Source: Arachidicoccus rhizosphaerae
GTDB taxonomy: Bacteria; Bacteroidota; Bacteroidia; Chitinophagales; Chitinophagaceae
Assembly: GCF_900107765.1 (NCBI RefSeq)
Contig: NZ_FNQY01000008.1
Location: 124,001-188,000, forward strand
Direction: 5' to 3'
DNA: 64,000 nt
Positions 1 to 8,850 of this stretch are shown in pieces; position 1 is the first letter of the stretch, and every line of letters begins with the position of its first letter. A program made the translations under genes and the position numbers. The notes under the pieces were generated by a model. It saw only the letters and a list, made by a program, of their open reading frames with translations. It had not been told where the DNA came from and did no database searches.

Positions 1-110
1 CCAGGAGTTATACACCGGCAACAAGAAGTTACTCTGCCCCTAGCAGAAGCAGCGGCGGTGGCGGCGGTGGTGGTGGCGGAGCTACGAGAAGCTCTGGCAG
101 AAGCAGATAG
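1..110 (+). CDS. C-terminal end of a Gly/Ser/Arg-rich protein (5' partial)
   Basis: The frame is open from the window edge (first full codon at base 3) to a TAG at 108-110. It encodes about 35 residues rich in Ser, Arg and Gly, with a run of nine glycines followed by a basic SSGRSR end. Tails of this kind close a number of secreted or surface Bacteroidota proteins of unknown function. The body of the gene lies outside the window, so no product can be named. A strong hairpin terminator follows 46 bp later. Confidence 0.6.
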   Translation, partial: RSYTPATRSYSAPSRSSGGGGGGGGGATRSSGRSR

Positions 111-155
111 TTGTAACTCAGGTTATAGATAGGCCTGAATAAAATATAAAACGAT

Positions 156-206
156 AAAAAAGCGCATGCCCGTTACCAGAGAAGGATAACGGGCATGCGC
201 TTTTTT
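156..206. terminator. Bidirectional rho-independent terminator
   Basis: Arms of about 20 bp (156-175 and 187-206) with a GC-rich core GCGCATGCCCGTTA, preceded by six A and followed by six T, with an 11-nt loop. It sits between the partial + strand gene and the - strand DUF4870 gene, so it can serve both. Confidence 0.85.
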
Positions 207-298
207 ATCAGGCACTCCCAGCCATTACGCCTGCTGTAAACACCAGGTAAACGAAATAGCTGAAGCAGATGCAATGGTGCACACAATCAGGCCTGCTT

Positions 299-658
299 TT
301 ATTTAATAAGTCTTAAGGCAAAGGGGTACCGATAGAGTTTGCCTTCTGAGGCCTTGATGGTAGCTACTACCACCAATACGACATCAATGATTCCAATGAC
401 CCAGAGTAGCAGGATCCCTACAATAGAGATAAACAGAATAATGCTGACAATGGCCAGCGTAATCTGAAAGTTGAGTGATTCCTTGGCATGTTCACTAACA
501 AAGGACGATTCATCTTTTTTTACCAGATAAATAATTAAAGGCCCTAAAAAGGCACTGATAAATGTAATGATATGCGCCAGAAGTCCCAGGGTCTTTTCGT
601 CCTGTGTGGGCGGCGTGGCCGGTTGGGTATCATGACCCAGGATAGAGCTATTTTCCAT
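299..658 (-). CDS. DUF4870 domain-containing membrane protein
   Basis: A 119-residue protein with a hydrophilic Pro/Thr-rich N-terminus (residues 1-22), then the DUF4870 (Tic20-like) pattern: a first hydrophobic segment around 24-47 (LGLLAHIITF start), a charged linker with KKDESSFVSEHAKESLNFQ at about 47-65, and two more hydrophobic segments to about 98. The conserved E-H-A-K-E-S-L-N-F-Q stretch is diagnostic of this family. It is predicted to sit in the inner membrane; no biochemical role is established. It is a single-gene unit that ends near the bidirectional terminator at 156-206. The ATG at 656-658 is the only reasonable start. Confidence 0.85.
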   Translation of the reverse strand: MENSSILGHDTQPATPPTQDEKTLGLLAHIITFISAFLGPLIIYLVKKDESSFVSEHAKESLNFQITLAIVSIILFISIVGILLLWVIGIIDVVLVVVATIKASEGKLYRYPFALRLIK

Positions 659-800
659 AATTTAAGCTTTTATTTGAATTAAAGTTAGCATAAATATGGA
701 TGCTGCCCCTAATTCCTGGAAAAAATACCGGATTTAGGGGAGATCGCCGTCCGCTGAATTTGAGTGGCTATAAGGATGGCTATGGGCGCCTGGTTCTTTT

Positions 801-2063
801 TTATTTATACAGCACCTGTAAATGGGCTTCATTTTGCTGATAAAGAACCGGCTGTTTACCGGTCAGATACCGGGCTCTAGCCTCCTCAGTAAAGTGACGG
901 ATGGTAAAAAGGTTCAAATCTTTTTGCACCTGCACATCAAAAATTTCACTGGCCTTCGTGGCAAACTGTTCAATTTTATCACTGTGGTCATCAATGGCAA
1001 CCTGTAAGGTAATGGCGCCCGTATGGATCAGACTTGGCTTAATCTTTAACTCCCTGAATATTTTATATAACCGGCTCATGGGCTTTTCTTCCATAAAAGA
1101 AAAATCAAGGGTTCTTAAATGGATCAGCGCCTGGTGGTGCTTATGAATTAAGATCGGCGGCAGGCCCGTGGTCGTATGCTGATTAATGACGGTGCCCGGT
1201 AATCCGGTGTCCAAAAAGCATTTAACATAAAGAGGAATGCTTTTGTTTTGCAGTGGCTTAATGGTCTTGGGGTGGATGACCTGTGCACCATAATAGGCCA
1301 TTTCTATGACTTCCCGGTAACTGAGCTGTGGCAGATAGACAGCTTCCGGAAACTGTTTGGGATCCGCATTCATAATTCCTTCCACATCTTTCCAGATGGT
1401 AAGGCTTGTGGCATTTAATATATTGGCAAATATGGCGGCGCTGAAGTCGCTGCCTTCTCTGCCCAGCGTGGTATTTTCACACTGATCGGTAGAACCGATA
1501 AATCCCTGGGTAAGGACAAAGTTGTTGCTTTCAAACAGCGGTAACAGTGCGGTCTGGGTAGCCTGAGTGGTGAAATCCCAATCTACAACTCCTTCCTGAA
1601 AATGATTGTCCGTCCTTAAGACATCTCTGACATCCAGCCAATGATTCGGGATTTTAAATTCTTTGAGGAAATAGCTGATAATACAGGTACTCATCAGTTC
1701 TCCTACACTTACAATCTGATCATAATAATAACTGAATTCTCTGACGGGTTTATCATGCAATAACCATTCTACCTCGGTGAAAAAATCAGCCAACTGGGCA
1801 ATGCAGGGATTAAATTCCAGCACCAGTAAGTATTTAGCGAGCGTCAGATGTTGTTTACGGATATCTGCGAAAAGCCTGAGCGCGTCTTCTTTTCTGCCTT
1901 CAAAAAATGCTTCGGCCACCGTTTCCAGTGCATTGGTGGTCTTGCCCATCGCAGAAATAATAATCAGGGTCTTTTCTTCCCCGGATTGTTCTAATATCTT
2001 TCCGACATGTTTTACATGGTCTACGTCCTGGACACTGGCTCCGCCAAATTTATATACCCGCAT
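801..2063 (-). CDS. Aspartate kinase (monofunctional)
   Basis: Catalyses ATP-dependent phosphorylation of aspartate to 4-aspartyl phosphate, the first step towards lysine/diaminopimelate, threonine and methionine. The 420-residue protein starts with the kinase signature KFGGAS at residues 5-10, has SAMGKTT at 37-43 and the substrate-binding GREGSDFSAA loop at 201-210, and ends with ACT-like regulatory sequence from about 330. There is no homoserine dehydrogenase domain, so it is the monofunctional type. It stands alone, with no threonine or lysine gene beside it; dapD is about 20 kb away. Feedback regulation through the ACT region is expected from the family, not shown here. Confidence 0.93.
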   Translation of the reverse strand: MRVYKFGGASVQDVDHVKHVGKILEQSGEEKTLIIISAMGKTTNALETVAEAFFEGRKEDALRLFADIRKQHLTLAKYLLVLEFNPCIAQLADFFTEVEWLLHDKPVREFSYYYDQIVSVGELMSTCIISYFLKEFKIPNHWLDVRDVLRTDNHFQEGVVDWDFTTQATQTALLPLFESNNFVLTQGFIGSTDQCENTTLGREGSDFSAAIFANILNATSLTIWKDVEGIMNADPKQFPEAVYLPQLSYREVIEMAYYGAQVIHPKTIKPLQNKSIPLYVKCFLDTGLPGTVINQHTTTGLPPILIHKHHQALIHLRTLDFSFMEEKPMSRLYKIFRELKIKPSLIHTGAITLQVAIDDHSDKIEQFATKASEIFDVQVQKDLNLFTIRHFTEEARARYLTGKQPVLYQQNEAHLQVLYK

Positions 2064-2241
2064 GATTTGATGTATGAACTTTGAGATGATAATTGTATCG
2101 CTGGCAAAAATACAGGATGAGGCGGACTATTTGATGAATTTACAGCAGCAAAGCTGTCAATAGCGGCAAAATCTATTACGAACAAGCGTTAAAAAGGCCT
2201 AAAGCAGTCGGCATTCCAAAAATATCAAGTAATTTGCGCCC

Positions 2242-3003
2242 ATGGTAGAGCCTATTATTTCAGTGCGGGATTTGGTGAAAAATTACGGTGATTTTAATGC
2301 CGTTAAAGGGATTTCCTTTGACGTAATGCCGGGAGAAATATTCGGACTGCTGGGGCCTAATGGCGCCGGCAAGTCAACGACCCTGGAAATCATTGAAACC
2401 CTGCGCCCTAAAACCAGTGGTAAAGTAGTGGTGGATGGCATCGACCTGGATGTGAATCCGGGGGCTATCAAGAAAATCATTGGCGTTCAGCTGCAGGCTG
2501 CCGGGTATTACCCGGGGCTGAACCTGCAGGAATTGGTGGAAATGTTTGCCGGATTATACAACCAGAAAGTGGACCCCTTAGTGCTTCTGGACACGGTGCA
2601 ATTAAGAGAAAAGGCAAAAAATAAGTTCAAACAGCTCAGCGGAGGACAAAAACAAAGATTTTCCATTGCTACCACACTGATTAATAAGCCCAAGATTATT
2701 TTCCTGGATGAGCCGACAACGGGACTCGATCCGCAGGCCAGACGCAATCTCTGGGAACTGATCCGGGAGATCAAGTCCAAGGGGACGACCGTTATTCTGA
2801 CCACGCATTACATGGATGAAGCCGAGTTTTTATGCGACCGGATCGCGATTGTTGATGCAGGAAATATTATTTCCCTGGATACGCCGGATCAGATGATAGA
2901 TGATCTGGTGGCCACCGGTTTTGAAAGACCTAAACAGGTTAAAATGGCCAATCTGGAAGATGTCTTTTTACACCTGACCGGTAAAACGCTCAGAGATATA
3001 TAG
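2242..3003 (+). CDS. ABC transporter ATP-binding protein
   Basis: A 253-residue ABC ATPase with Walker A GPNGAGKS (38-45), signature LSGGQ (132-136), Walker B IIFLDEP (about 152-158) and the D-loop GLDP. It resembles the ABC-2 (DrrA/CcmA-like) ATPases; the C-terminal LEDVFLHLTG stretch is typical of that group, which usually drives export of drugs, lipids or polysaccharides. The C-terminal extension is short for the group. No membrane permease lies beside it: upstream is aspartate kinase on the other strand and downstream a DinB-like gene, so its partner must be elsewhere. Substrate unknown. Confidence 0.88.
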   Translation: MVEPIISVRDLVKNYGDFNAVKGISFDVMPGEIFGLLGPNGAGKSTTLEIIETLRPKTSGKVVVDGIDLDVNPGAIKKIIGVQLQAAGYYPGLNLQELVEMFAGLYNQKVDPLVLLDTVQLREKAKNKFKQLSGGQKQRFSIATTLINKPKIIFLDEPTTGLDPQARRNLWELIREIKSKGTTVILTTHYMDEAEFLCDRIAIVDAGNIISLDTPDQMIDDLVATGFERPKQVKMANLEDVFLHLTGKTLRDI

Positions 3004-3148
3004 CAGGAAAAGCAGGACGCATGCTTTTTACATTACCTGCCTGGGTAATTATACGGCCAGTCGGCATGAAATTGGTTTGAAAGCATCAGGGCTACCATGC
3101 CCGTGCGGTCACTATTGAATTATCTAAACCTATCATATAAAACCCTGG

Positions 3149-3730
3149 ATGATGCCTACTTTAAATATCCTTTCAACAAATGGCCAAGTGCCTGATCCTG
3201 ATCTGGAAAAACTACGGTATCCTATCGGGCAGTTTGAAAAAAGGCCTTTTAGTGAGACCCAGAAAATGAAGTGGATTTCTGATATTCAGTCTTTGCCGGC
3301 GCTTATGGAACTGGCTGTGCAGAGCCTGGATGCTCCGGCCCTGCATACACCCTACCGTCCGGGCGGGTGGACGATTCATCAACTGGTTCATCACGTGGCA
3401 GACAGTCACATGAATGCGTATATCAGACTTAAAATGGCGCTGACGGAGCATCGTCCCGTTATAAAATCCTATGAGGAACATTTATGGGCGGAACTGGAAG
3501 ATACCAAGGCACTTCCCGTAAATATTTCCCTTACCTTACTACATAGCCTGCATTTGAGATGGGCCAAGATTTATGAATCCCTCAAAGAGACGGACTGGGA
3601 TAAAGTCATGATCTATCCTCAGGATCAAAAAGAGGTGGATCTGTGGGAACATTTAGGCTTATATAGCTGGCACGGCAGACACCATCTGGCACATATCATG
3701 GAGTTAAAGGACCGGATGGGCTGGAGCTAG
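3149..3730 (+). CDS. DinB/YfiT-type putative metal-dependent hydrolase or thiol transferase
   Basis: A 193-residue four-helix-bundle protein of the YfiT branch of the DinB superfamily. The conserved start LRYPIGQFE (22-30), the WTIHQLVHHVADSH helix (about 74-87) and the WHGRHHLAHI helix (174-183) supply the His ligands expected for the metal site (probably His81 or 82, His178 and His182). In bacteria that make bacillithiol, relatives transfer that thiol to electrophiles; whether that applies here is inference. The annotated start is an ATG followed at once by a second ATG (3152), which could equally be used. It is co-directional with the flanking Nudix gene (65 bp away). Confidence 0.8.
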   Translation: MMPTLNILSTNGQVPDPDLEKLRYPIGQFEKRPFSETQKMKWISDIQSLPALMELAVQSLDAPALHTPYRPGGWTIHQLVHHVADSHMNAYIRLKMALTEHRPVIKSYEEHLWAELEDTKALPVNISLTLLHSLHLRWAKIYESLKETDWDKVMIYPQDQKEVDLWEHLGLYSWHGRHHLAHIMELKDRMGWS

Positions 3731-3795
3731 CAGATTGTAAAATGACTTATTTTTGAATTTGAATTTTTTTATATCATCATTATTTTTAGACGCAA

Positions 3796-4395
3796 ATGGC
3801 AGCACCCGATAAAAATAAAGAACAGGCAATCGACGATCCCCTGAAATGGAAAGTACTGGACTCAAGTTATCTATTTAAAGAGAACTGGTTTACGGTCAGA
3901 AAGGATACATGTGAAAGAGCAGACGGGAAAATTATAGATCCTTATTATGTATTTGAATTTCCGGAGTGGGTGACAGCCCTGGCTGTTACGGCCGAGGATA
4001 AAGTCTTAATGGTCCGTCAGTATCGCCATGCTTTGGGAGAGGTAGGCCTGGAGCTACCCGGAGGATGTGTGGATGACACGGATGAAAACTTTGAGGATGC
4101 CATCCGCAGAGAATTGCTGGAAGAGACCGGATATGCATTTGAATCGGCTCATTATCTGGGCAAGATCTCCGCGAATCCTTCCACCAACAGCAACCTGATG
4201 CATATGTTTGTGGCTACGGGCGGAAGAAAGATTAAGGAGCAGGAGCTCGATGAAAATGAAGAAATTGAGGTGTTGGAACTGAGTTTTGAGCAGCTGATTA
4301 CCTTAATTGAAGAAAAAAGAATTAACCAGGCGATGCACATCTCCACTATTTTATATGGACTGCGATACTTGGGAAAATTAAGCCTGAATCCTTAG
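3796..4395 (+). CDS. NUDIX hydrolase, ADP-ribose pyrophosphatase-like
   Basis: A 199-residue Nudix protein. The Nudix helix is seen as GG at 89-90 followed by E97 and RRELLEETGY at 104-113; there is one extra residue between the glycine and the first glutamate compared with the usual spacing. The upstream VRQYRHALGEVGLELPGG stretch (73-90) is typical of ADP-ribose/ADP-sugar pyrophosphatases (NudF/YffH group), which clear ADP-ribose to AMP and ribose-5-phosphate. It is followed 26 bp later by a NadR-kinase-like gene, so both may touch NAD metabolism; that link is inference from position. Confidence 0.85.
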   Translation: MAAPDKNKEQAIDDPLKWKVLDSSYLFKENWFTVRKDTCERADGKIIDPYYVFEFPEWVTALAVTAEDKVLMVRQYRHALGEVGLELPGGCVDDTDENFEDAIRRELLEETGYAFESAHYLGKISANPSTNSNLMHMFVATGGRKIKEQELDENEEIEVLELSFEQLITLIEEKRINQAMHISTILYGLRYLGKLSLNP

Positions 4396-4421
4396 CGCCG
4401 TTTTTATCCGATTATAAGTAC

Positions 4422-4997
4422 ATGTTGCATACCCCCTTAAAAATTGTGGTGATTGGTCCGGAGAGTACGGGCAAATCTGTTCTTTGTCAGCAGTTGGCCA
4501 CACATTATGGTGCCTTATGGTGTCCGGAATATGCACGTAGTTACCTGGAACAAAATCAAAGGGATGGCCATTACACCCGGGCGGATCTGCTGGCGATTGC
4601 AAAAGGGCAGCTGAAGGCAGAGGATCTGGTGGACAGCCAGGCCAGGCAGCTGAAGGATGCAATGATGCTGATTGACACGGATATGTATGTCATGAAGATA
4701 TGGAGCGAATTTGCCTTTCAGCACTGTGATCACTGGATTCTGGAGCAGATAGCAGTGCGTCATTATGATTATTACCTTTTATGTGATATTGATCTGCCCT
4801 GGGCGCCGGACCCTTTAAGAGAATACCCTGATCCGGCAATGCGGCAAAACCTTTTTAATCATTACCTGGACCTGTTAATGCATCAGCAGACACCTTTTAG
4901 TATCATAAACGGGCAGGGAGCAGCGCGCTTACATAAGGCCATTGGTGTAGTAGACAGGGAAGTGCTAAAGGCCGGTCCGGACTTATATAAAGGATAA
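4422..4997 (+). CDS. NadR-type P-loop ATPase (ribosylnicotinamide kinase-like)
   Basis: A 191-residue P-loop protein matching the kinase (RNK) domain of NadR without the nucleotidyltransferase or DNA-binding domains. Walker A GPESTGKS lies at 12-19; CPEYARSYL (34-42) and a DIDLPWAPDPLREYPD-type segment around 125-140 are characteristic of the family. NadR RNK domains phosphorylate nicotinamide riboside to NMN. In Bacteroidota such free-standing domains are often called only AAA family ATPase, so exact substrate is uncertain. It lies directly after the Nudix hydrolase gene and before a strong bidirectional terminator. Confidence 0.75.
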   Translation: MLHTPLKIVVIGPESTGKSVLCQQLATHYGALWCPEYARSYLEQNQRDGHYTRADLLAIAKGQLKAEDLVDSQARQLKDAMMLIDTDMYVMKIWSEFAFQHCDHWILEQIAVRHYDYYLLCDIDLPWAPDPLREYPDPAMRQNLFNHYLDLLMHQQTPFSIINGQGAARLHKAIGVVDREVLKAGPDLYKG

Positions 4998-5012
4998 CTG
5001 ACTGGTCGCCTG

Positions 5013-5059
5013 CAAAATCAAAAGTGCCCTGTTTGATCAACAGGGCACTTTTGATTTTG
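5013..5059. terminator. Bidirectional terminator with 21-bp perfect arms
   Basis: Perfect arms at 5013-5033 and 5039-5059 with loop TGATC; the GTGCCCTGTT core is bordered by AAAA and TTTT tracts. It lies at the convergent junction between the NadR-like gene (+) and the APC permease (-). Confidence 0.85.
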
Positions 5060-5108
5060 TAAAGGCTTTGGAAATAATACCTGCCTTCAGGGAACAGACG
5101 AAGAGCGG

Positions 5109-6554
5109 TTAGCCTTCTTCCTGCTGCTGCTTGTCGGAGGATGCGGGTTGAAGGACATTGTTTTTTCTGGCCATATAATATAACGGGAATCCGATGGCTA
5201 CGATAATCAGACCACCAATCACATAATCTCTGGTGTAAAAAACAAGCAGGATACAAAAGGCCGCACTGATTAATACATAAATGGCCGGAAGCACAGGATA
5301 TAGGGGTGCCTTATAAGGCCTATCAGCGTTCGGCATTTTTTTGCGGAGCCTGAAAATACCGATGATGGTCAGCATATAAAATAATACCACTACAAAGGAG
5401 ACCATATTTAAAAGATCACCGTATTTACCACTCAGGCAAAGCAGACTGGCAACAATACACTGGATCCACAAACCGAACTCCGGTACTTCATGTTTATTGA
5501 GGCGTCTGGCTTTTTGGAAAAACAGACCGTCATTGGCCATGGTGTAATAGACTCTGGCACCGGCCAGAATCAGCCCGTTATTACAACCGAAAGTAGAAAT
5601 CATAATCATGACGGCAATAATCAGGGTACCAGCCGGACCGAAGGCCTGCAAGGAAGCCGCAACGGCTACCCGGTCATTGGTGGCGTAAGCGATATCATGT
5701 AAGGGTAGTACGGCCAGATAAACGACGTTTACGGCCAGATAAAGCAGGGTTACCATAAGGGTGCCTAAAAATAGACTGAGTCCTACATTTCTTTTAGGGT
5801 TTTTGACCTCACCTGCGATAAAGGTGACGTTTTCCCAGGCCACACTGCTGAACACGGAGCCGACCATGGCCGCCGCTACCGCTCCAAAGGCGGCCATCAT
5901 CGTATATTCACTGAAACTGCCATCGGCATTCAACATATGCAGGTCCAGTGCGTTTTGCCAGTTGGCTGTCCAGACATCGGATTTAAAAGCCATGAAGCCA
6001 AATAAGATGAGTCCCGCTAAAGACAGGATTTTTACAATGGTAAAGAAGGTCTGAATAATCTTTCCGTTGCGGATACCTTTGGAATTAATAACGGTCAGTA
6101 ATATGATAATGGCAATGGAGAGCACCTGAGCGGCGCTGATCTGAAATTGCCCCAGGGTCAGCATAATGACATTTTCGCCTACTTCAGGAAACAGGTAAGC
6201 CGTAAACTTACTAAAAGCCACGCCGACAGCGGCAATGGTGCCGGTCTGAATGACCGAGAAAAAACTCCATCCATATAAGAAACCGACCAGCGGGTTATAG
6301 GCTTCTTTCAGATACACATACTGGCCGCCTGCCTTTGGAAACATGGAACTCAACTCACCGTAACTGACGGCCGCAAGGATGGTCATAACGCCAGTGATCA
6401 CCCAGACCAGAATCATCCAGCCGGCGCTGCCGACGTGGCGGGTAATATCTGAGGATACAATAAAAATACCGGAACCAATCATAGAGCCTGCCACGATCAT
6501 GGTGGCATCCATCAGGTTCAAAGAATGTTTAAAAGCCGGTTTTTGTTGCTGCAT
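5109..6554 (-). CDS. APC family amino acid permease
   Basis: An inner-membrane amino acid/polyamine/organocation transporter of about 481 residues with roughly 12 hydrophobic segments. The first transmembrane segment holds the family motif GSMIGSGIF, and VAWENVTFIAGEVKNPKRN in the middle matches the conserved E-V-x-N-P-x-R loop of the LAT/YkbA type. The frame is open 46 codons further upstream, but that extension runs into the Kdo transferase gene and is not membrane-protein-like; the ATG at 6552-6554 (MQQQKPAFKH) fits the family start and leaves 13 bp to the upstream gene. The substrate cannot be told from sequence. Confidence 0.87.
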   Translation of the reverse strand: MQQQKPAFKHSLNLMDATMIVAGSMIGSGIFIVSSDITRHVGSAGWMILVWVITGVMTILAAVSYGELSSMFPKAGGQYVYLKEAYNPLVGFLYGWSFFSVIQTGTIAAVGVAFSKFTAYLFPEVGENVIMLTLGQFQISAAQVLSIAIIILLTVINSKGIRNGKIIQTFFTIVKILSLAGLILFGFMAFKSDVWTANWQNALDLHMLNADGSFSEYTMMAAFGAVAAAMVGSVFSSVAWENVTFIAGEVKNPKRNVGLSLFLGTLMVTLLYLAVNVVYLAVLPLHDIAYATNDRVAVAASLQAFGPAGTLIIAVMIMISTFGCNNGLILAGARVYYTMANDGLFFQKARRLNKHEVPEFGLWIQCIVASLLCLSGKYGDLLNMVSFVVVLFYMLTIIGIFRLRKKMPNADRPYKAPLYPVLPAIYVLISAAFCILLVFYTRDYVIGGLIIVAIGFPLYYMARKNNVLQPASSDKQQQEEG

Positions 6555-6567
6555 ATTGCTTAGAAAA

Positions 6568-7821
6568 TTAAGGAATAAGGTTTTGATCAATAAATGTAAG
6601 AATCTTATTGGTTGCGCCTGCACTTTGCCGGATAAAATCTGCGGCGGCCCTGGAGGCACTTTGATAGAGCGGCTGGTCACTGAGCAGGTCATTAAAGGTT
6701 TGTTCCAGCTCCAGTACGTTATCTACAGGAAAGGCGGCCCCTGCTTTTTCCATTTCAACGGTCTCTTTGAAGTGCTCGTAAACGGGCCCAAAAACAACAG
6801 GCTTTTCATAAACGGCAGCTTCCAGGGTGTTATGAATCCCGTCTTTGCCAAATCCGCCACCTACAAAACAGATCCTGGCATAATGATACAGCCTTTTGAG
6901 TTTACCTATATTGTCGATGATAAGTATATGCCTGTCGGCGAAGGCTTCCGGTTGTAAAAGATATTGACTGTATAAGATACTGCCCGGATAAAGCTCCAGG
7001 CAATCTTCCAGTCTGTTCGGATGAATTTCATGAGGGGCGATAATAAATCTGATCTCCGGATGAGAGGCGGCGTAATGCCTGATTTCATTATCGTCCTCCG
7101 GCCAGGTACTGCCGGCTACTATTACAGGACTGCTCTGGCAGAACTGATCTATTTTCTCGATGGGCGTCCAGTTATTTCTGACGGCTAATACGCGGTCCAC
7201 CCGGGTGTCACCCGTCCTGGTTACCGCCTGGATGTGGATGGATTCCAGTAAGCGGACAGAGTTGTCGTCCTGAACGAAGATATGACGGTAAAACCTGAGC
7301 ATTTTGATGTGCAATAAAGAACCGTACCACTTAAAGAAGGGCTGATCCTTTCTAAACAAGGCACTCACTAATATTAACGGGATTTTTCTGTCATGGACTG
7401 CTTTCAGGTAAAAATACCAGAATTCATATTTTACAAAAACAACCAGTTTGGGTTTTGTGATACTCAGCCAGCGCTTTGCATGATAGTGGCTGTCCAGCGG
7501 AAGGTAAAAGATCCAGTCCGCGCCTGTATAGTTTTTGTGGATTTCATAACCGGAAGGAGAAAAAAAGCTGAGTAGGATCTTATGATCCGGATGGCGGTCT
7601 CTTAGGGCTTCCAGTAATGGCCGGCCCTGTTCAAATTCCCCTAAAGAGGCGCAGTGAAACCAGATAACGGGAGCTGTATTTCCTTTAAAAGCCTTGGAGA
7701 GCCTTTTAAAGATGCTTTTGCGCCCCTGATACCATAGCCGGGCTTTTTTATTAAAAACCGAAGCGATTTCTACGCCTGAGGCATATAAAAATAATAATAT
7801 TCTGTACAGAATAAGTCCCAT
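6568..7821 (-). CDS. waaA: 3-deoxy-D-manno-octulosonic acid (Kdo) transferase
   Basis: A 417-residue GT30 glycosyltransferase that adds Kdo from CMP-Kdo to lipid A precursor at the cytoplasmic face of the inner membrane. An N-terminal hydrophobic anchor (residues 3-20) is followed by the conserved FHCASLGEFEQGRP segment, whose glutamate is the expected catalytic base, and a C-terminal donor-binding region with GGGFGKDGIHN and EAAVYEKPVVFGP. Length fits the family. It follows miaA with only 4 bp between them (miaA stop codon region is at 7826), so the two are likely co-transcribed in the order miaA, waaA, permease. Confidence 0.92.
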   Translation of the reverse strand: MGLILYRILLFLYASGVEIASVFNKKARLWYQGRKSIFKRLSKAFKGNTAPVIWFHCASLGEFEQGRPLLEALRDRHPDHKILLSFFSPSGYEIHKNYTGADWIFYLPLDSHYHAKRWLSITKPKLVVFVKYEFWYFYLKAVHDRKIPLILVSALFRKDQPFFKWYGSLLHIKMLRFYRHIFVQDDNSVRLLESIHIQAVTRTGDTRVDRVLAVRNNWTPIEKIDQFCQSSPVIVAGSTWPEDDNEIRHYAASHPEIRFIIAPHEIHPNRLEDCLELYPGSILYSQYLLQPEAFADRHILIIDNIGKLKRLYHYARICFVGGGFGKDGIHNTLEAAVYEKPVVFGPVYEHFKETVEMEKAGAAFPVDNVLELEQTFNDLLSDQPLYQSASRAAADFIRQSAGATNKILTFIDQNLIP

Positions 7822-7825
7822 TCAA

Positions 7826-8782
7826 TTAATGTTTAATACGAGATTGAATACAATTTAGGATTTTTTCCTTATCTGCCGGGGAAAACCAGAGAAAATCTTG
7901 CTGCTTTTTAAACCAGGTCACCTGCCTTTTGGCGTAATGACGTGTGTTCTGTTGAATTTTTTCCCGCACCTGGTCCAGCGTACAAGCCCCTTCAAAATAG
8001 GGATACCATTCCTTATAACCCACCGTTTGCAAAGCGTTTAGATGACGCATGGGATAAAGATGTTGAACTTCCTTTTCCAGCCCCTCTTTTATCATGATAT
8101 CTACCCGGTCATTAATGCGTTCATATAAAACTTCCCTGGGTAAATCCAGCGCGATACTGATGACCTGAAAGTCCCTTGGTTGCTTTTGTTGCTTGCGATA
8201 AGTCATAATAGACTCACCGGTAGCGCGGATAAATTCCAGCGCACGCATGAGCCTTTGGGGATTCATCTGTTCGGCCGACTGCCAAAATAAAGGGTCTTCC
8301 TTTTGAACGGCCCCCTGCAGCCAACTGAGTCCGGAAGTGTGATAGGCGAGTGTGACTGCTTCTCTGAGCTCAGGTGGAATGGACGGCATAATATCCATGC
8401 CTTCTGTCAGCGCCTTAATATATAACCCCGTGCCGCCGACAACCAGTACCACAGAATGCTTTTTAAAAAGTTGATCCAACTCCCTGAGGCCATAGGACTC
8501 GTACCAACCCGCGTTCAGGTTTTCCTGAATATCGTGCGAGGCGATAAAGTGGTGGGGGACGGCTGCCAGTTCTTCAGGGCTTGGTCTGGCTACGCCAATA
8601 TTTAGCTGTTTGTAACACTGCCTGGAGTCTGCCGACAGTATTTCTGTTTGAAACTGTCGGGCCAGCCAGATACCTAAGGCCGTCTTTCCCGAAGCCGTAG
8701 GCCCGGCCAGGACAACCAGTGTTTTCCCTGACAAGGCAGGCGGCTGTGAGGCATTTAAATTCGGCGCATCGGTTTTTTTCAT
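7826..8782 (-). CDS. miaA: tRNA dimethylallyltransferase
   Basis: Transfers dimethylallyl to N6 of A37 in tRNAs that read UNN codons. The 318-residue protein has the P-loop GPTASGKT near residue 27-34, the DSRQCYKQLNIG segment, and the conserved VGGTGLYIKAL and LQTVGYKEWYPYF motifs; length is normal. The N-terminus has a short extra stretch before the P-loop, but the first ATG is kept because no internal Met precedes the P-loop. It begins the - strand set miaA-waaA-permease. Confidence 0.95.
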   Translation of the reverse strand: MKKTDAPNLNASQPPALSGKTLVVLAGPTASGKTALGIWLARQFQTEILSADSRQCYKQLNIGVARPSPEELAAVPHHFIASHDIQENLNAGWYESYGLRELDQLFKKHSVVLVVGGTGLYIKALTEGMDIMPSIPPELREAVTLAYHTSGLSWLQGAVQKEDPLFWQSAEQMNPQRLMRALEFIRATGESIMTYRKQQKQPRDFQVISIALDLPREVLYERINDRVDIMIKEGLEKEVQHLYPMRHLNALQTVGYKEWYPYFEGACTLDQVREKIQQNTRHYAKRQVTWFKKQQDFLWFSPADKEKILNCIQSRIKH

Positions 8783-8850
8783 AAGATCCGTCTGTTTTTA
8801 TAGTAGAGGCAGATCCATAAGACCCGGCAGCTTTAGAAAATGAGGTAATC

